From the NCBI RefSeq assembly GCF_001938945.1, contig NZ_MKIO01000042.1:1-64000 (forward strand): a DNA stretch of 64,000 nt. Reading direction: 5' to 3'. The notes below the pieces were generated by a model. That model saw only the letters and a program-made list of their open reading frames with translations, was not told the DNA's origin and searched no databases. Below, piece by piece: positions 1-8,885 of this stretch (position 1 is the stretch's first letter; every line of letters begins with the position of its first letter). This DNA comes from Xaviernesmea rhizosphaerae. Its GTDB lineage: Bacteria > Pseudomonadota > Alphaproteobacteria > Rhizobiales > Rhizobiaceae. The translations under genes and the position numbers were made by a program.

Positions 1-1
1 C

Positions 2-64
2 AAGACGGACGTCAGCTTCATGGCCTGGATCTTCCTGCGCGCGGCACACCTTCGGCTCAAATGA
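2..64 (+). CDS. C-terminal tail of a truncated or window-cut ORF, possibly IS5-family transposase
   Basis: Twenty codons are open from the window edge to a TGA at 62-64, ending in ...FLRAAHLRLK. The hydrophobic-then-basic tail resembles the last residues of many IS5-family transposases, but the fragment is too short to be sure. It lies directly before a dispersed repeat and an insertion sequence, which fits an insertion-rich border. It could equally be the tail of an unrelated gene. Confidence 0.3.
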   Translation, partial: KTDVSFMAWIFLRAAHLRLK

Positions 65-77
65 ATGTCAACGCGCC

Positions 78-183
78 TTAGAGCATCGGAACGAAACGTG
101 GGAACCAGTTTTCGGAAAAAGCCGATGCAAAAACAAAAATCGAGAGCATCGCACTGCGTACAACTTTCAGTCTGATGCTCTAG
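78..183 (+). repeat. Dispersed palindromic repeat, family A, copy 1
   Basis: About 105 bp beginning TTAGAGCATCGG and ending GATGCTCTAG. It contains two hairpin-forming halves joined by an A-rich linker (GCAAAAACAAAAATC). Near-identical units occur at 15905-16009, 43389-43489, 50970-51068 and 51101-51206, in both orientations. The terminal CTAG is the insertion point of the adjacent IS481-family element. Confidence 0.85.
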
Positions 184-1133
184 GTGTGGAGCGTCAAGAG
201 GTTGTCCCCGGTGAGAGCGAGGCGACTGATAGGGGTTTGTGCTTTTAGGCTGCCATGTGGCCTGTGCCAATTGTACATGTGGTTCCACACGGGGAGATTC
301 ATTTTACGGTGCTCGGAGGAGGGATAGGAGCGAGCATAAGCCCATTCCTTCAAGGCTGTCTGGATGAAGCGTTCAGCCTTGCCGTTGGTCTTGGGCGTGT
401 AGGGTCTGGTTCGGATATGCTTGAGCCCGAGCGCCTTGCAGGCTTTTGCAAAGTCCCTGGCTTTGTAGCACGAGCCATTGTCGGTCATGACGCGCGTGAC
501 GGTGACGCCGAGGCTTGCATAATAAGCGACGGCTGCCCTGAGAAAGGCAATTGCGCTGACGGCTTTCTCGTCGGGGAAGATATCGGTGAAGGCGATGCGG
601 GAGGCGTCGTCGATGCAGACATGGACATATTCCCAGCCGACGCCGCGCGCGCTGCTTTGCCCCTTGCGGTCGCCGGTGATGCGGTGCCCGACGCGCTCGA
701 ACCGCCCCAGGCGCTTGATGTCGAGATGGATCATCCCGCCCGGCTCGGCATACTCATAGCGCACGACAGGCTGGGGCGGCTCGAGGTCCCTGATGCGCGA
801 CCGCCTGGCGCGCTTCAGCACGCGGCTGACGGTGGCGCAGGAGACGCCGGTTTCACGCGCGATGTGCCTGCCGGTCAGGCGCTGGCGGCGAAGCGTGATG
901 ATGCGCTCCGCCAGCGCCTGACCGGTCATCCTGGGGCTTGCATGGGGTCGCGACGAGCGGTCGATCATGGCCTCCCGGCCGCCTTGCCGGAAGCGCTCGG
1001 TCCGGCGCCTGACGATCTTGGCGCAGACGCCAAACATGCGGGCGGCCTGGGAAACCGGCATGCCAGCCAGCACCAGACGCGCCATTTCTTCTCGACGCAA
1101 AGGCGTCAGTCGGGCATTCTTATGGATGTTCAT
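180..1133 (-). CDS. IS481-family transposase
   Basis: A 317-aa integrase-fold transposase that catalyses movement of the surrounding element. The start was chosen at the ATG at 1133 (MNIHKNARLT), because the longer open frame runs out through the right inverted repeat. An N-terminal helix-turn-helix lies at about residues 10-60 and a second HTH at 85-110. The rve core carries the DDE triad: Asp138 (HLDIKR), Asp218 (MTDNGS) and Glu254 (NGKAERF). The TAG stop (182-180) is supplied by the CTAG of the target duplication, outside the left inverted repeat, so insertion at CTAG completes the gene. No frameshift or internal stop is visible. Confidence 0.93.
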   Translation of the reverse strand: MNIHKNARLTPLRREEMARLVLAGMPVSQAARMFGVCAKIVRRRTERFRQGGREAMIDRSSRPHASPRMTGQALAERIITLRRQRLTGRHIARETGVSCATVSRVLKRARRSRIRDLEPPQPVVRYEYAEPGGMIHLDIKRLGRFERVGHRITGDRKGQSSARGVGWEYVHVCIDDASRIAFTDIFPDEKAVSAIAFLRAAVAYYASLGVTVTRVMTDNGSCYKARDFAKACKALGLKHIRTRPYTPKTNGKAERFIQTALKEWAYARSYPSSEHRKMNLPVWNHMYNWHRPHGSLKAQTPISRLALTGDNLLTLHT

Positions 1134-1218
1134 TCGGGGCCTGCGATCCAGGAACTGAGGTGTGGTAACTCCAGTCTCCTCGATTAGCCCCGAATGGACA
1201 ACCTCCTGAAAGCTCACA
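185..1218 (-). mobile_element. IS481-family insertion sequence with terminal inverted repeats and 6-bp target duplication
   Basis: The element is about 1034 bp and carries one DDE transposase gene. Its imperfect inverted ends both start TGTG and finish GAGGTTGTCC when read inward (185-207 and, reversed, 1196-1218). The same hexamer TCTAGG flanks both sides (179-184 and 1219-1224), matching the NCTAGN target preference known for IS481. The insertion splits a family A repeat from the hairpin that follows it. Intact ends and an intact ORF suggest a recent, possibly active copy. Confidence 0.88.
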
Positions 1219-1228
1219 TCTAGGGAAC

Positions 1229-1261
1229 CGGAGCGAAAGGCGGTTTCAGGTTTTCGCTCCG
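1229..1261 (-). terminator. Hairpin downstream of the methyltransferase gene
   Basis: Perfect 10-bp arms CGGAGCGAAA / TTTCGCTCCG separated by 13 nt, between the insertion sequence and the 3' end of the methyltransferase gene. It has no long U tract. It is probably the remainder of the repeat into which the IS inserted, and it could end transcription of the minus-strand gene. Confidence 0.45.
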
Positions 1262-1305
1262 ATGCTCCCATCTCCTGGCGCCAGAACGCGGCTGGCGCGC
1301 CCGCG

Positions 1306-2829
1306 TCACTCCGGCCGATCGCTGCGCCCGGCAGCCCCGCTCTCCTGCGGCGCGGCCTCGTCCGCCGCCCCGCTGTCTTCCGCCGTCGCGGCCAGTGCCT
1401 CCTCGAGCACGCGGATGCGCTCGGCGCGAATCTCCAATTGCGGCTCCCACCATTCGCGCTTCACCTTTTCATGCGTCTCGACGGTCTCTTTCAGGCGCCC
1501 GATTTCCGGCACGTACCAGTCGTTGATCAGCCGGCGGCTTTCGTCGAGCTGCTTCTGCAGGTCGGCAATCACCAGCTGCGCCCGCTCGGCCTCGCTGACG
1601 AGACGCTTGCGCAGCAGCTGCACCTCGTTCTCGAAGCGCATCTCCCGGGCCTTGACGCTCAGCCGCGTGACCTCAAGCGGACCCTGCTCGCGCGGCGGGC
1701 CTTTCTTCTCGATCAGGCCCACGGTGGTGGCCCGGATCGCCGCAAGCTCCTGCAAGAGATCCGCCGACGCTGCGCCCTGCGGCGCGGCCGGATCGGGAAG
1801 CAGGCTGTCGAGCCGCTGCTGCAAGGCCGTCTGCCGCGCGGCGCTTGCGCGCAGCCGCTCCGCCTGGCCGTCGCACAGGCTCTTCAGCCGGGCGATCTCG
1901 CTGTCGCGGCTTTCAAACTGCGCCTGTCGCCATTCGACGCTCAGCCTTTCGAACTCGCCGATCACGGCCTGCAGCCGCTCGCTTTCGAGAGGGCCGGTCT
2001 TCTGGTTGGCTTCCAGCTCGGCCATCCGCGCGCGCAGCGCGCCCATGATCCGCCAGGGTTCGAAATAGCCCGGCACCGACAGGGTGCTGAGCGCGACATT
2101 GCCCGGCAGCGTGCCGCCCCAGACGCCGATATAATCCGCGCAATTGTCCTGCGTGGTGACGATGTTGTGCTGGGCCGGTATCTGAACGGCGTTCTCCACC
2201 GGCTTGACCTTGACCATGCTCATCTGGTCGTGATGCGGAACCTCGACAAAGGCGTCGCCGGCGACGAAATTCATCATCCCCAGGATCGGCGTGCTCATCA
2301 GCCAGCCATCCGCCGGGCCGAGCTGCGCCTCGGCCAGCTCGCGGAAATCGGCGAAGCTGTAGGGGCGGATGTGAAAGATATTGTGATGGCCCTGAAAGGC
2401 CGCATCGTTCGGGCAGCTGATGACGATCATGCCGCCTTCGGCGAGCAGGCCGGGAAGGGCCCGCAGAAACGCCTCGGGCTTGCCCAGATGGGCGACCGTC
2501 GCAAAGGAGACGATCACGTCGAAGGGCTCGGCACCGGCCAGGACAGTCTCCAGCCGCTCGGCGTCGCCTTCGACAAGGGTCACGCCCTCGCCGCCGAAGA
2601 GTCGCTCAGCGGTCGCCACGGCGTCCGGATCAATCTCGACGCCGACGACGTCGCGGGCGCCCCAGCCGCGCAGCAGATGGCAGCCATAGCCTTCGCCGCA
2701 GGCAACATCCAGCACCCGCTTGCCGGCGACAGAATCGCGCAGGGCCGCATAGCGGGCCACATGCTCCGCGCTGTTGTAGCTGTGATAGGGGACTTCGGGA
2801 TTGTCGAAGGGAAGACGCTTGAGGCTCAT
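1306..2829 (-). CDS. SAM-dependent class I methyltransferase with long C-terminal coiled coil
   Basis: Predicted 507 aa. The N-terminal part is a Rossmann-type methyltransferase with SAM motif I VLDVACGEGYG (about residues 39-49), an acidic loop after beta-2 (VEIDPD) and a FDVIVSFATVAHL motif IV region. From about residue 265 to the end the sequence is charged and heptad-like (many E, R, L, Q), so a long coiled coil is likely. Methyltransferase-coiled-coil proteins of this kind occur in O-antigen loci, where they can cap or measure a growing chain; that role is inference here. The second of two close ATGs was chosen because AGAGGA lies 6 nt before it. The gene stands apart from the downstream glycosyltransferases by about 150 nt. 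Confidence 0.8.
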   Translation of the reverse strand: MSLKRLPFDNPEVPYHSYNSAEHVARYAALRDSVAGKRVLDVACGEGYGCHLLRGWGARDVVGVEIDPDAVATAERLFGGEGVTLVEGDAERLETVLAGAEPFDVIVSFATVAHLGKPEAFLRALPGLLAEGGMIVISCPNDAAFQGHHNIFHIRPYSFADFRELAEAQLGPADGWLMSTPILGMMNFVAGDAFVEVPHHDQMSMVKVKPVENAVQIPAQHNIVTTQDNCADYIGVWGGTLPGNVALSTLSVPGYFEPWRIMGALRARMAELEANQKTGPLESERLQAVIGEFERLSVEWRQAQFESRDSEIARLKSLCDGQAERLRASAARQTALQQRLDSLLPDPAAPQGAASADLLQELAAIRATTVGLIEKKGPPREQGPLEVTRLSVKAREMRFENEVQLLRKRLVSEAERAQLVIADLQKQLDESRRLINDWYVPEIGRLKETVETHEKVKREWWEPQLEIRAERIRVLEEALAATAEDSGAADEAAPQESGAAGRSDRPE

Positions 2830-2880
2830 GCTCATTCCTCTGCTGAATTCGGTCACGAAAGCGCGCCGCGATCTTACAGA

Positions 2881-2923
2881 TTCGCTTCCCGCGCTTTAAG
2901 TCTCTGTTCTATTCGCATGTCGA
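2881..2923 (+). repeat. Dispersed repeat, family B, copy 1
   Basis: Begins TTCGCTTCCCGCGCTTTA and ends TTCGCATGTCG. A closely matching stretch lies at 20408-20448 and a more diverged one at 23436-23483. The core GCGCTTTAAGGTC-CTTGTTTT is of the type scattered through rhizobial intergenic regions. Confidence 0.7.
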
Positions 2924-2979
2924 GCCGGATGGCGAGAAGCGCGCGCGGCCTTCGCCCGCGAGCGCGCTCCAGGGCTCTG

Positions 2980-5181
2980 TCATGAACCGGCTTGCTCCGA
3001 AAGCCGGTGTCCATCTGACGGTTCGATGCTGTCTGACGGCGGCCCGGCGAGCGCCGAGACGGGCTTGAAGATCTCGCCGATCCTTTTGCGATAGGCCGCC
3101 CGCGAATGCCGCCGGCGCAGCCGGTCCGAGGCTCTGGCGGCGCGCTCGAGGGCCTCGGGCCAGCCGTCATAAAGGGCCCCGATCGCCTTGACATAATTGT
3201 CGGCCACCGCCTCGCGTCCGACAGGGCTGTCGATGAGAATGCCGGTCTCCTCATCGATGAACTCCCCGATCCCGCCGACATCAGGCGCGAGCACCGGCAG
3301 TCCGGCGGCCGCCGCCTCCAGAATGATGTTCGGCAGCCCGTCATAGGCCGCCGTGTAGAGAAGCGCGTCGTAGGCTTCCAGCGGCAGGGCGTCGAAGCGG
3401 GTGAAAGGCCCCCGATGGACGAGATTGGGCAGCCCGTCGAAAGCGGCCGGATCGAAGCGCGCGTCGGTTTGCGTGCCGAAGACCTCGATGACGATGTCGG
3501 GCCGCTCCCGCGCCAGCTGCCGGGCGATCAGCGGCAGGAGATCGGGCCGCTTCTGACCGTCGATGCGCGAGGCCCACATAAGCCGCTTGTGCGGTGGCTG
3601 CGCCCCGCGCAGGGGCTCCGTCGCGAAGGGCTCGCACAGCGCATAGAGCACATGCGCCTTTTCGGCGATCGGCAGGCCGATCCGGTCGACGGCGTCAGCC
3701 AGATGCCGGGCATGGTCGGAGACGATCGCATGGATCACGTCGGCGGCCTCCGAAATCACGTCGAAAGCATAGCCGTTCCTGAAGTCCTGGCCGAAAAATT
3801 CTCCTGCCGGATCGCAGAAGTAATATTGATAGATCTCCGCGCCGCCGATCTTCGCCGCCGACTGCTTCAGGAAGCCGTCGCCATAGTAGGAATGCTTGAC
3901 GTGGATGCGCCGGACGCCGACGATGTTCTGGAGGAGACGCAGGGTAACCAGCTGGATGGCGTCCATGCTGATGGGTGTGGCCGTCAAGGTCGTGAGATCG
4001 ACGAAGATGCTGCCTTCGGGCAGCCGGTCGAGCCAGGCCGCCTCGCCGAAGGGCTGCCCGGCGAGGAACAGGCAGCGGCTTCCCGGCTCCAGATCGACCA
4101 GCGCCTCGGCGATAGAAATCAGATATTTCTCGCCACCGCCGGCCGTCAGGAAGGGCAGCAGAAAGACGTCGGTGAACTGCAGCCCGGCCACCGCGCGGCA
4201 GAGATGGAAATAGGCTTCCGCCGCCTGCCGGTCGGCCGGCAGGTTCGACCGGACCGTGCCGCGCAGGAGACGTTCGAGATTGATGCCGGGATCGATCCGG
4301 TTGGCCGCCGCGACAAGATCGACCATGCCGGGCTGGCGCATGAACGCCTCCGCCGGCAGCGCCGCCGGCAATGCGCCAGCCGGCGGGTGGCGGTCGAAAG
4401 CCGGCGCGGTCAGCCGCAGATAGGTGTAGGGGCGAAACAGCCGGCTGGGCGGAACCGCGGGTTTGGCAAGGGCCCTCGCCTGCCGCGCAAGCGCGACCTG
4501 CGCTCTTTCCCGACGGAAGACGACGGTCCCGGCGACGGTCAGGATCTCGTGGCCGCGGGCCAGGCATTCGCTGTTGAAGTGCCAATCCTCATAGGCAAAG
4601 CGCGCGTCATCGCCGACATCGGCAAACCGCAGATCATCGAAAAGGCTGCGGTGGCAGAACAGCGGCGCACCGTCATAGGGGTTCTGCGCGAAGAAATCGC
4701 CGATGCCGATCTGCTCCGGCCCGTAAAATTTCACGATCGCGGCGGTTTCGCCGAAGCCGATGACATAGTCCGGAAACAGGATCGCCGGGCGCTCGCGCGC
4801 CCCGGCGGCGGCAAGCATGCGCGCGTAGAAATCAAAGGAGACCAGCACGCCGGCCTCGGCCATGGCGATATGGGTTCCCCGGGCGGCGCGGACGCCGTCA
4901 TTGCGCGACAATGCCGGCGACGCGTGACCGACCTCCACCAGGCTCGCGCCGTCGAAGGCACCGTAATCGTAAGTCTGAACGATCGCACTGGTCTCGCGAT
5001 CGGCCTGATCGAGCACGATGACGAGTTCGAAGGTGGCGCCGGACTGGCGGGCATAGGCCACCGCTTCCTCGAGCGACAGAAGCGTGCGCAGGACATGGCG
5101 CGCCTCGTCCCTGAGCGTCAGGAGGATGGAGACATCGAACGCCGCGCGCCGGGCCTGCGTCTCGCCGCCGTCAAGCTTCAT
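2980..5181 (-). CDS. Two-domain glycosyltransferase (GT2-like N-terminus, GT4 C-terminus)
   Basis: Predicted 733 aa. Residues about 15-240 form a GT2/GT-A-like domain (VSILLTLRDEARH start, YEDW acidic motif at 197-200). Residues about 350-700 form a GT4/GT-B domain with the donor-binding segment DGLPNIILEAAAAG near residue 615, followed by a VGGIGEFI loop. Such fusions add two successive sugars to a surface polysaccharide at the cytoplasmic membrane face. The sugars cannot be deduced. The ATG at 5181 was chosen since the long upstream extension of the frame overlaps the next gene and lacks family similarity. Spacing to the upstream glycosyltransferase is 194 nt, so a shared transcript is possible. 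In the GT4 motif the usual first Glu is Asp. Confidence 0.85.
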   Translation of the reverse strand: MKLDGGETQARRAAFDVSILLTLRDEARHVLRTLLSLEEAVAYARQSGATFELVIVLDQADRETSAIVQTYDYGAFDGASLVEVGHASPALSRNDGVRAARGTHIAMAEAGVLVSFDFYARMLAAAGARERPAILFPDYVIGFGETAAIVKFYGPEQIGIGDFFAQNPYDGAPLFCHRSLFDDLRFADVGDDARFAYEDWHFNSECLARGHEILTVAGTVVFRRERAQVALARQARALAKPAVPPSRLFRPYTYLRLTAPAFDRHPPAGALPAALPAEAFMRQPGMVDLVAAANRIDPGINLERLLRGTVRSNLPADRQAAEAYFHLCRAVAGLQFTDVFLLPFLTAGGGEKYLISIAEALVDLEPGSRCLFLAGQPFGEAAWLDRLPEGSIFVDLTTLTATPISMDAIQLVTLRLLQNIVGVRRIHVKHSYYGDGFLKQSAAKIGGAEIYQYYFCDPAGEFFGQDFRNGYAFDVISEAADVIHAIVSDHARHLADAVDRIGLPIAEKAHVLYALCEPFATEPLRGAQPPHKRLMWASRIDGQKRPDLLPLIARQLARERPDIVIEVFGTQTDARFDPAAFDGLPNLVHRGPFTRFDALPLEAYDALLYTAAYDGLPNIILEAAAAGLPVLAPDVGGIGEFIDEETGILIDSPVGREAVADNYVKAIGALYDGWPEALERAARASDRLRRRHSRAAYRKRIGEIFKPVSALAGPPSDSIEPSDGHRLSEQAGS

Positions 5182-5375
5182 GCCCTCGTCCACATCACAC
5201 CCCTGTCCGTGCGCGGGACGCGAACAAGGGCGTCCGGGCGCCCTGGTTCTTCCCGCATCCCGCTCTGTTATCCGGTCAGGTTTGGCATTTGCAACACGGG
5301 TTTGCAAGCGAACGCCCTGGCCCTTGCGGCATCGCCATGATGCTCGATCTGCGCCGGCGGGGGCAAATGTCAAAA

Positions 5376-7943
5376 TCAGACCACAGGCGGACGCGCGCCA
5401 ATGCCGGGATTGAAGGCGCCGTTTTCCAGGGTCCGGCTCAGATGGCGGTTGTACCAGGGATCGCGGTCGATCCAGGGTTTCCAGCGGGCGATCATCACCT
5501 TGCCTTCCCGGTCGTAGCGCGCCCGCTTTTCCGGCGTGACATCCCGGCCCCGGCTGAAGCTTTCCAGATGCAGCAGCCTCGCGCGCGGCTCGAGGATGGT
5601 GCGAAAGCCCTGGCTTTCGAGCTTCAGGCAGAGATCGACATCGTTGAAGGCGACCTGCAGATCCTGCTCGTCCAGCCCGCCCACCGCCCGGTAGCGCGCC
5701 TTGTCCACCAGAAGGCAGGCGCCCGTGACCGCGCCGACGCGATGGGCGACCTGCAGCATGCCGAAAGGCCCGGCGGTGTCGGCGGTCTCGTATTTGTAGA
5801 CATGGCCGCAGACCATGCCGATGCCGCCGGCAATGCCGGCATGCTGCACATGGCCCGAAGGATAGAGCAGCTTCGCCCCGACGGCGCCGACATCCGGCCG
5901 CAGCCCATGGCGCAGCATCGCCCGCAGCCAGTCCGGCCGGATGGCGACGATATCGTTGTTGACGAGACAGACGAAAGCGCCGGACGCCGCCTCGACGCCG
6001 AGATTGCACAGGCGCGAGAAGTTGAAGGCTCCCGGCGCGGGCAGCACCTTGCGGTCCGGCTGGCCCGAGAGATCGCGCAGATAGGCCTGCGTCGCCGGCT
6101 CGACGCTGCCATTGTCGACGACGACGATCTCGAGATCGGGATAATCCGTGCCGGTGGCGAGCGATCCGATGCAGCCGCGCAGCAGCGCCAGGTGATCGCG
6201 CGTCGGAATGATCAGGCTGACGCGCGGCAGGCTGCGCGGCAGCGGATAGACGACATGGGCGAGCCCGTCGCGATCGGTGGCAAGGCCAATGTCCCGCTCG
6301 CCCAGAAGCCGCTCGATCAGCGCCCGCTCGGCCGGGCTGCGGTCGACGATCTGCCGGAGATCAGGCCGCTTACCGGCAATGCCCGGACGGTGATGCAGCA
6401 CCTCGTCGATATGGACGATCCGCTCCGGCGGTGCCGACAGCAACAGCCGCTGCACCAGCTCGAACAGCGCCGCCTCGGGATGATCGTCCGCCAGCCGTTT
6501 CAGCATCGCGGTCGCGACCATGACGCAGGGACCGACATAATCGGCGGCCAGATGCAGGTCGATGTCCCAATCCGGCTTGAACAGCGGCGAGAAGACCGTG
6601 TCCCCTTCGCTGAAATCCTCGTCGCAGTAAAACAGCAGGGCATCGGGATGGCGCCGGGCGGCCGCGCGGAAGCGAAAGACGGCATCGGGCACCAGCCGCC
6701 CGCCGGGCCGCAGCACAAGGGTGAAGCTTTCGACAAGCCCCGCCAGCACCTCCGCCGGGCTGCCATCGACCCGGATCGCGCCCGAAGGCTGCGCCGGCAG
6801 GGAAAGGCGGCTTGCGGCCGCCGGTCCTGTCGGGCCGGCGGCGCCGTCGATCAGCACCGCGACAGCGGGCTGCGCGCGCGACCCGCCTGTCGCCCCGGCG
6901 CTATCGTCGGCGGCCAGGAGGCGCATCTGCTCGGCGAACCACGCGGCATAAAGACTGTCGCCGCGCTTTAGGGCGAGGGTTGACGACGCCGGCAAGGCTG
7001 GCGTCCCGCCTGCCGCGGCGGCCCCCTCCCCTTCCCCCGGTGCCGCCGCTGCCTTGACCGGGCGAAGCGTGAACTGCGTCACCGTGAAACTGTCCCGGCG
7101 ATGCAGAGGATCGAGCCTGAGCGCCGCCGGCGGCCCGTCGAGATGGAACATGGCGCGGAAGCGGCCGGCAACGCCCGCCTGTTCGAGCGGAACGATACGG
7201 ACATCGCGAAAGGGCGGCCTGCGCGCGAGAAAGAGCACGGGCGTCAGGCGCGCCGTCTCGGCCCGGGCCTCGAACAGGATCTCGACCCAGCCCATGGGCA
7301 GGCCTCGCGGCAGGCGGACGGCAAATTGCGGATGATCGGTCTGGGCCACATATCGGCCATCGCGAATGATCAGATCGCGTTTGGCCACCAGCTCTGCCTT
7401 GAAACTGCGGCCGAGCATCAGGCGCACAAGCCGGTCCGCCTGCGAGCGCACAAGGGCCCAGCCGCGCGGCGCTCTATGTCCCCTGCCCTGCGCGGCGCGA
7501 TGGGCGGCGAGCAGCCCGCTGAGGCGCGCAACGATGGCCGTGGCCTCCGGCGCTTGCGGGGCGTCCTGCGGAAAGGAGGACAGCGCCGCCTGGCGGTTTT
7601 TCGGATGCAGGAAGACGGTGAGCTCGTCGATCTCGTGATCGATCGCGGGGGTAAACGGCAGACGCGCCAGGGCCTCAAACAGGGCCAGCGCCTCCTCCAG
7701 CCTGCCGCGGCTGCGCAGGAGATGGCCGAGATGGAGCATGGCGTCCCATTCGGTCTCGTCGGCCTCGAGCGCGTTTCGATAGGCGAATGCCGCCGCGTCG
7801 AGCGCGCCGCTTTCCTTCAGCGCATGGCCGAGCTGGACCCATTGCGCCGGCTGGTCGAGATCGCCCGCCACCCGCTCGGCCTGCGCCTCGGCCGCCGCGC
7901 GCCAGCGCTGCCCCTGCTTCAACCGATCGATATCAAGCGCCAT
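5376..7943 (-). CDS. TPR-containing family 2 glycosyltransferase
   Basis: Predicted 855 aa. TPR-like helices occupy about residues 5-110 (WVQLGHALKESG, MLHLGHLLRSRG). A middle region of unknown fold follows, including an alanine-rich low-complexity stretch near 300-320. A CDEDF segment followed by FKPDWDIDL is typical of long GT2 rhamnosyltransferase-like proteins. The C-terminal GT-A domain begins VSLIIPTRDHLALL and carries VVDNGS, NNDIVAI and FNDVDLCLKL. It probably transfers one or more sugars in polysaccharide assembly; the sugar is unknown. The ATG at 7943 gives the TPR a natural beginning. It is upstream of, and probably co-transcribed with, the two-domain glycosyltransferase. Confidence 0.85.
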   Translation of the reverse strand: MALDIDRLKQGQRWRAAAEAQAERVAGDLDQPAQWVQLGHALKESGALDAAAFAYRNALEADETEWDAMLHLGHLLRSRGRLEEALALFEALARLPFTPAIDHEIDELTVFLHPKNRQAALSSFPQDAPQAPEATAIVARLSGLLAAHRAAQGRGHRAPRGWALVRSQADRLVRLMLGRSFKAELVAKRDLIIRDGRYVAQTDHPQFAVRLPRGLPMGWVEILFEARAETARLTPVLFLARRPPFRDVRIVPLEQAGVAGRFRAMFHLDGPPAALRLDPLHRRDSFTVTQFTLRPVKAAAAPGEGEGAAAAGGTPALPASSTLALKRGDSLYAAWFAEQMRLLAADDSAGATGGSRAQPAVAVLIDGAAGPTGPAAASRLSLPAQPSGAIRVDGSPAEVLAGLVESFTLVLRPGGRLVPDAVFRFRAAARRHPDALLFYCDEDFSEGDTVFSPLFKPDWDIDLHLAADYVGPCVMVATAMLKRLADDHPEAALFELVQRLLLSAPPERIVHIDEVLHHRPGIAGKRPDLRQIVDRSPAERALIERLLGERDIGLATDRDGLAHVVYPLPRSLPRVSLIIPTRDHLALLRGCIGSLATGTDYPDLEIVVVDNGSVEPATQAYLRDLSGQPDRKVLPAPGAFNFSRLCNLGVEAASGAFVCLVNNDIVAIRPDWLRAMLRHGLRPDVGAVGAKLLYPSGHVQHAGIAGGIGMVCGHVYKYETADTAGPFGMLQVAHRVGAVTGACLLVDKARYRAVGGLDEQDLQVAFNDVDLCLKLESQGFRTILEPRARLLHLESFSRGRDVTPEKRARYDREGKVMIARWKPWIDRDPWYNRHLSRTLENGAFNPGIGARPPVV

Positions 7944-8069
7944 GCCAATGTCCCGCAGCCTGCTTTCGGGCTGTCGCCCGCCGCCATATGCGCCGCAACC
8001 GGGCGCAAGCGCAACTGTAAGCGCGCGAACCCGCCGCCGCGGGCGGCAGGCGGATCGGGGCGGGCCGGA

Positions 8070-8885
8070 TCAAGCGGGGTCGCCGTAGACCCCATGAACA
8101 TAGCGCGCGGCCGTGGCGGCGGCATCCGGCCCGCCGGCCTTGGCGGCGAGCATTTCCACCACCACCCAGCCATCATAGCCTTGCGCGCGCAGCGCGGCGG
8201 CCGCGCCGGGATGGTCGGCCACGGGCGCATCGAAGCCGCGCAGATCCGGCTCGGCGGCATGGAAATGCACGATCCTGCCGGCACAGCCCTCGATGGCCTC
8301 GACGATGCTGTCGCCGCTGAGTTCGACGCAGCTGGTATCGAGATGAATGCCGAGCCCGCGATGGCCGACGGCCTCGACCATCTGGCGCATCTGCGTCCAG
8401 CGATCGAGAAAATCGCAGCCATAGCTCTGCGGAACCGGCTCCAGCCCGAGCACCAGATCATAGTGCGCGGCGACCTCGGCCAGGTCGGCGAGCCGCTCCC
8501 GGCCCAGATCGAAGGCTTGCGCCACGGTGAGTTCCCCGCGGCGGCGCTGGCGCGGCGCGCCGAACACCGCCCTGCGCGCGCCGAGCGCCTGGCCGACCCG
8601 GCCGACCAGATGGATATGCCTGCGCATGCGCTCGAAAGCATCGGGCGCGCCCAGAAGCTCCACGCCCTCGGCGCCGAAGAAGATCGCCTGCAGCGAGGAG
8701 ACGCCGAGCCCGAAACGCGCGAGATTGCCGGCATAATCGGCCAGCCGCTGATCGGTCAGCTCGTCCCAGGGCGCGATCCGCGTCGGCGCGACCTCGAGGC
8801 CGCTAAAGCCGGCGGCCGCCAGCGCTTCCAGCGCGGGCGCGGCCGGCTCCTGCTCGAAAGCGAGATTGGACAGGCCGAGCTTCAT
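8070..8885 (-). CDS. Sugar phosphate isomerase/epimerase-like TIM-barrel protein
   Basis: Predicted 271 aa of the xylose-isomerase-like TIM-barrel superfamily (MKLGLSNLAF start, LEVAPTRIAPW, LGLEPVPQSYG, GIHLDTSCVELS, IVHFHAAEPD, VVVEML). Conserved Glu, Asp, His and Glu at strand ends would bind a divalent metal and interconvert keto/aldo sugars or epimers. The ATGA overlap with the upstream epimerase gene shows tight translational coupling in a three-gene minus-strand unit with the FAD oxidoreductase. The context suggests a step in making or modifying an unusual sugar for the glycan. The exact substrate cannot be assigned. Confidence 0.8.
   Translation of the reverse strand: MKLGLSNLAFEQEPAAPALEALAAAGFSGLEVAPTRIAPWDELTDQRLADYAGNLARFGLGVSSLQAIFFGAEGVELLGAPDAFERMRRHIHLVGRVGQALGARRAVFGAPRQRRRGELTVAQAFDLGRERLADLAEVAAHYDLVLGLEPVPQSYGCDFLDRWTQMRQMVEAVGHRGLGIHLDTSCVELSGDSIVEAIEGCAGRIVHFHAAEPDLRGFDAPVADHPGAAAALRAQGYDGWVVVEMLAAKAGGPDAAATAARYVHGVYGDPA

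Noticed and set aside
5182..6009. Upstream extension of the 733-aa glycosyltransferase frame
   Set aside because: It overlaps the next glycosyltransferase gene in another frame. The good ATG at 5181 begins the family domain.
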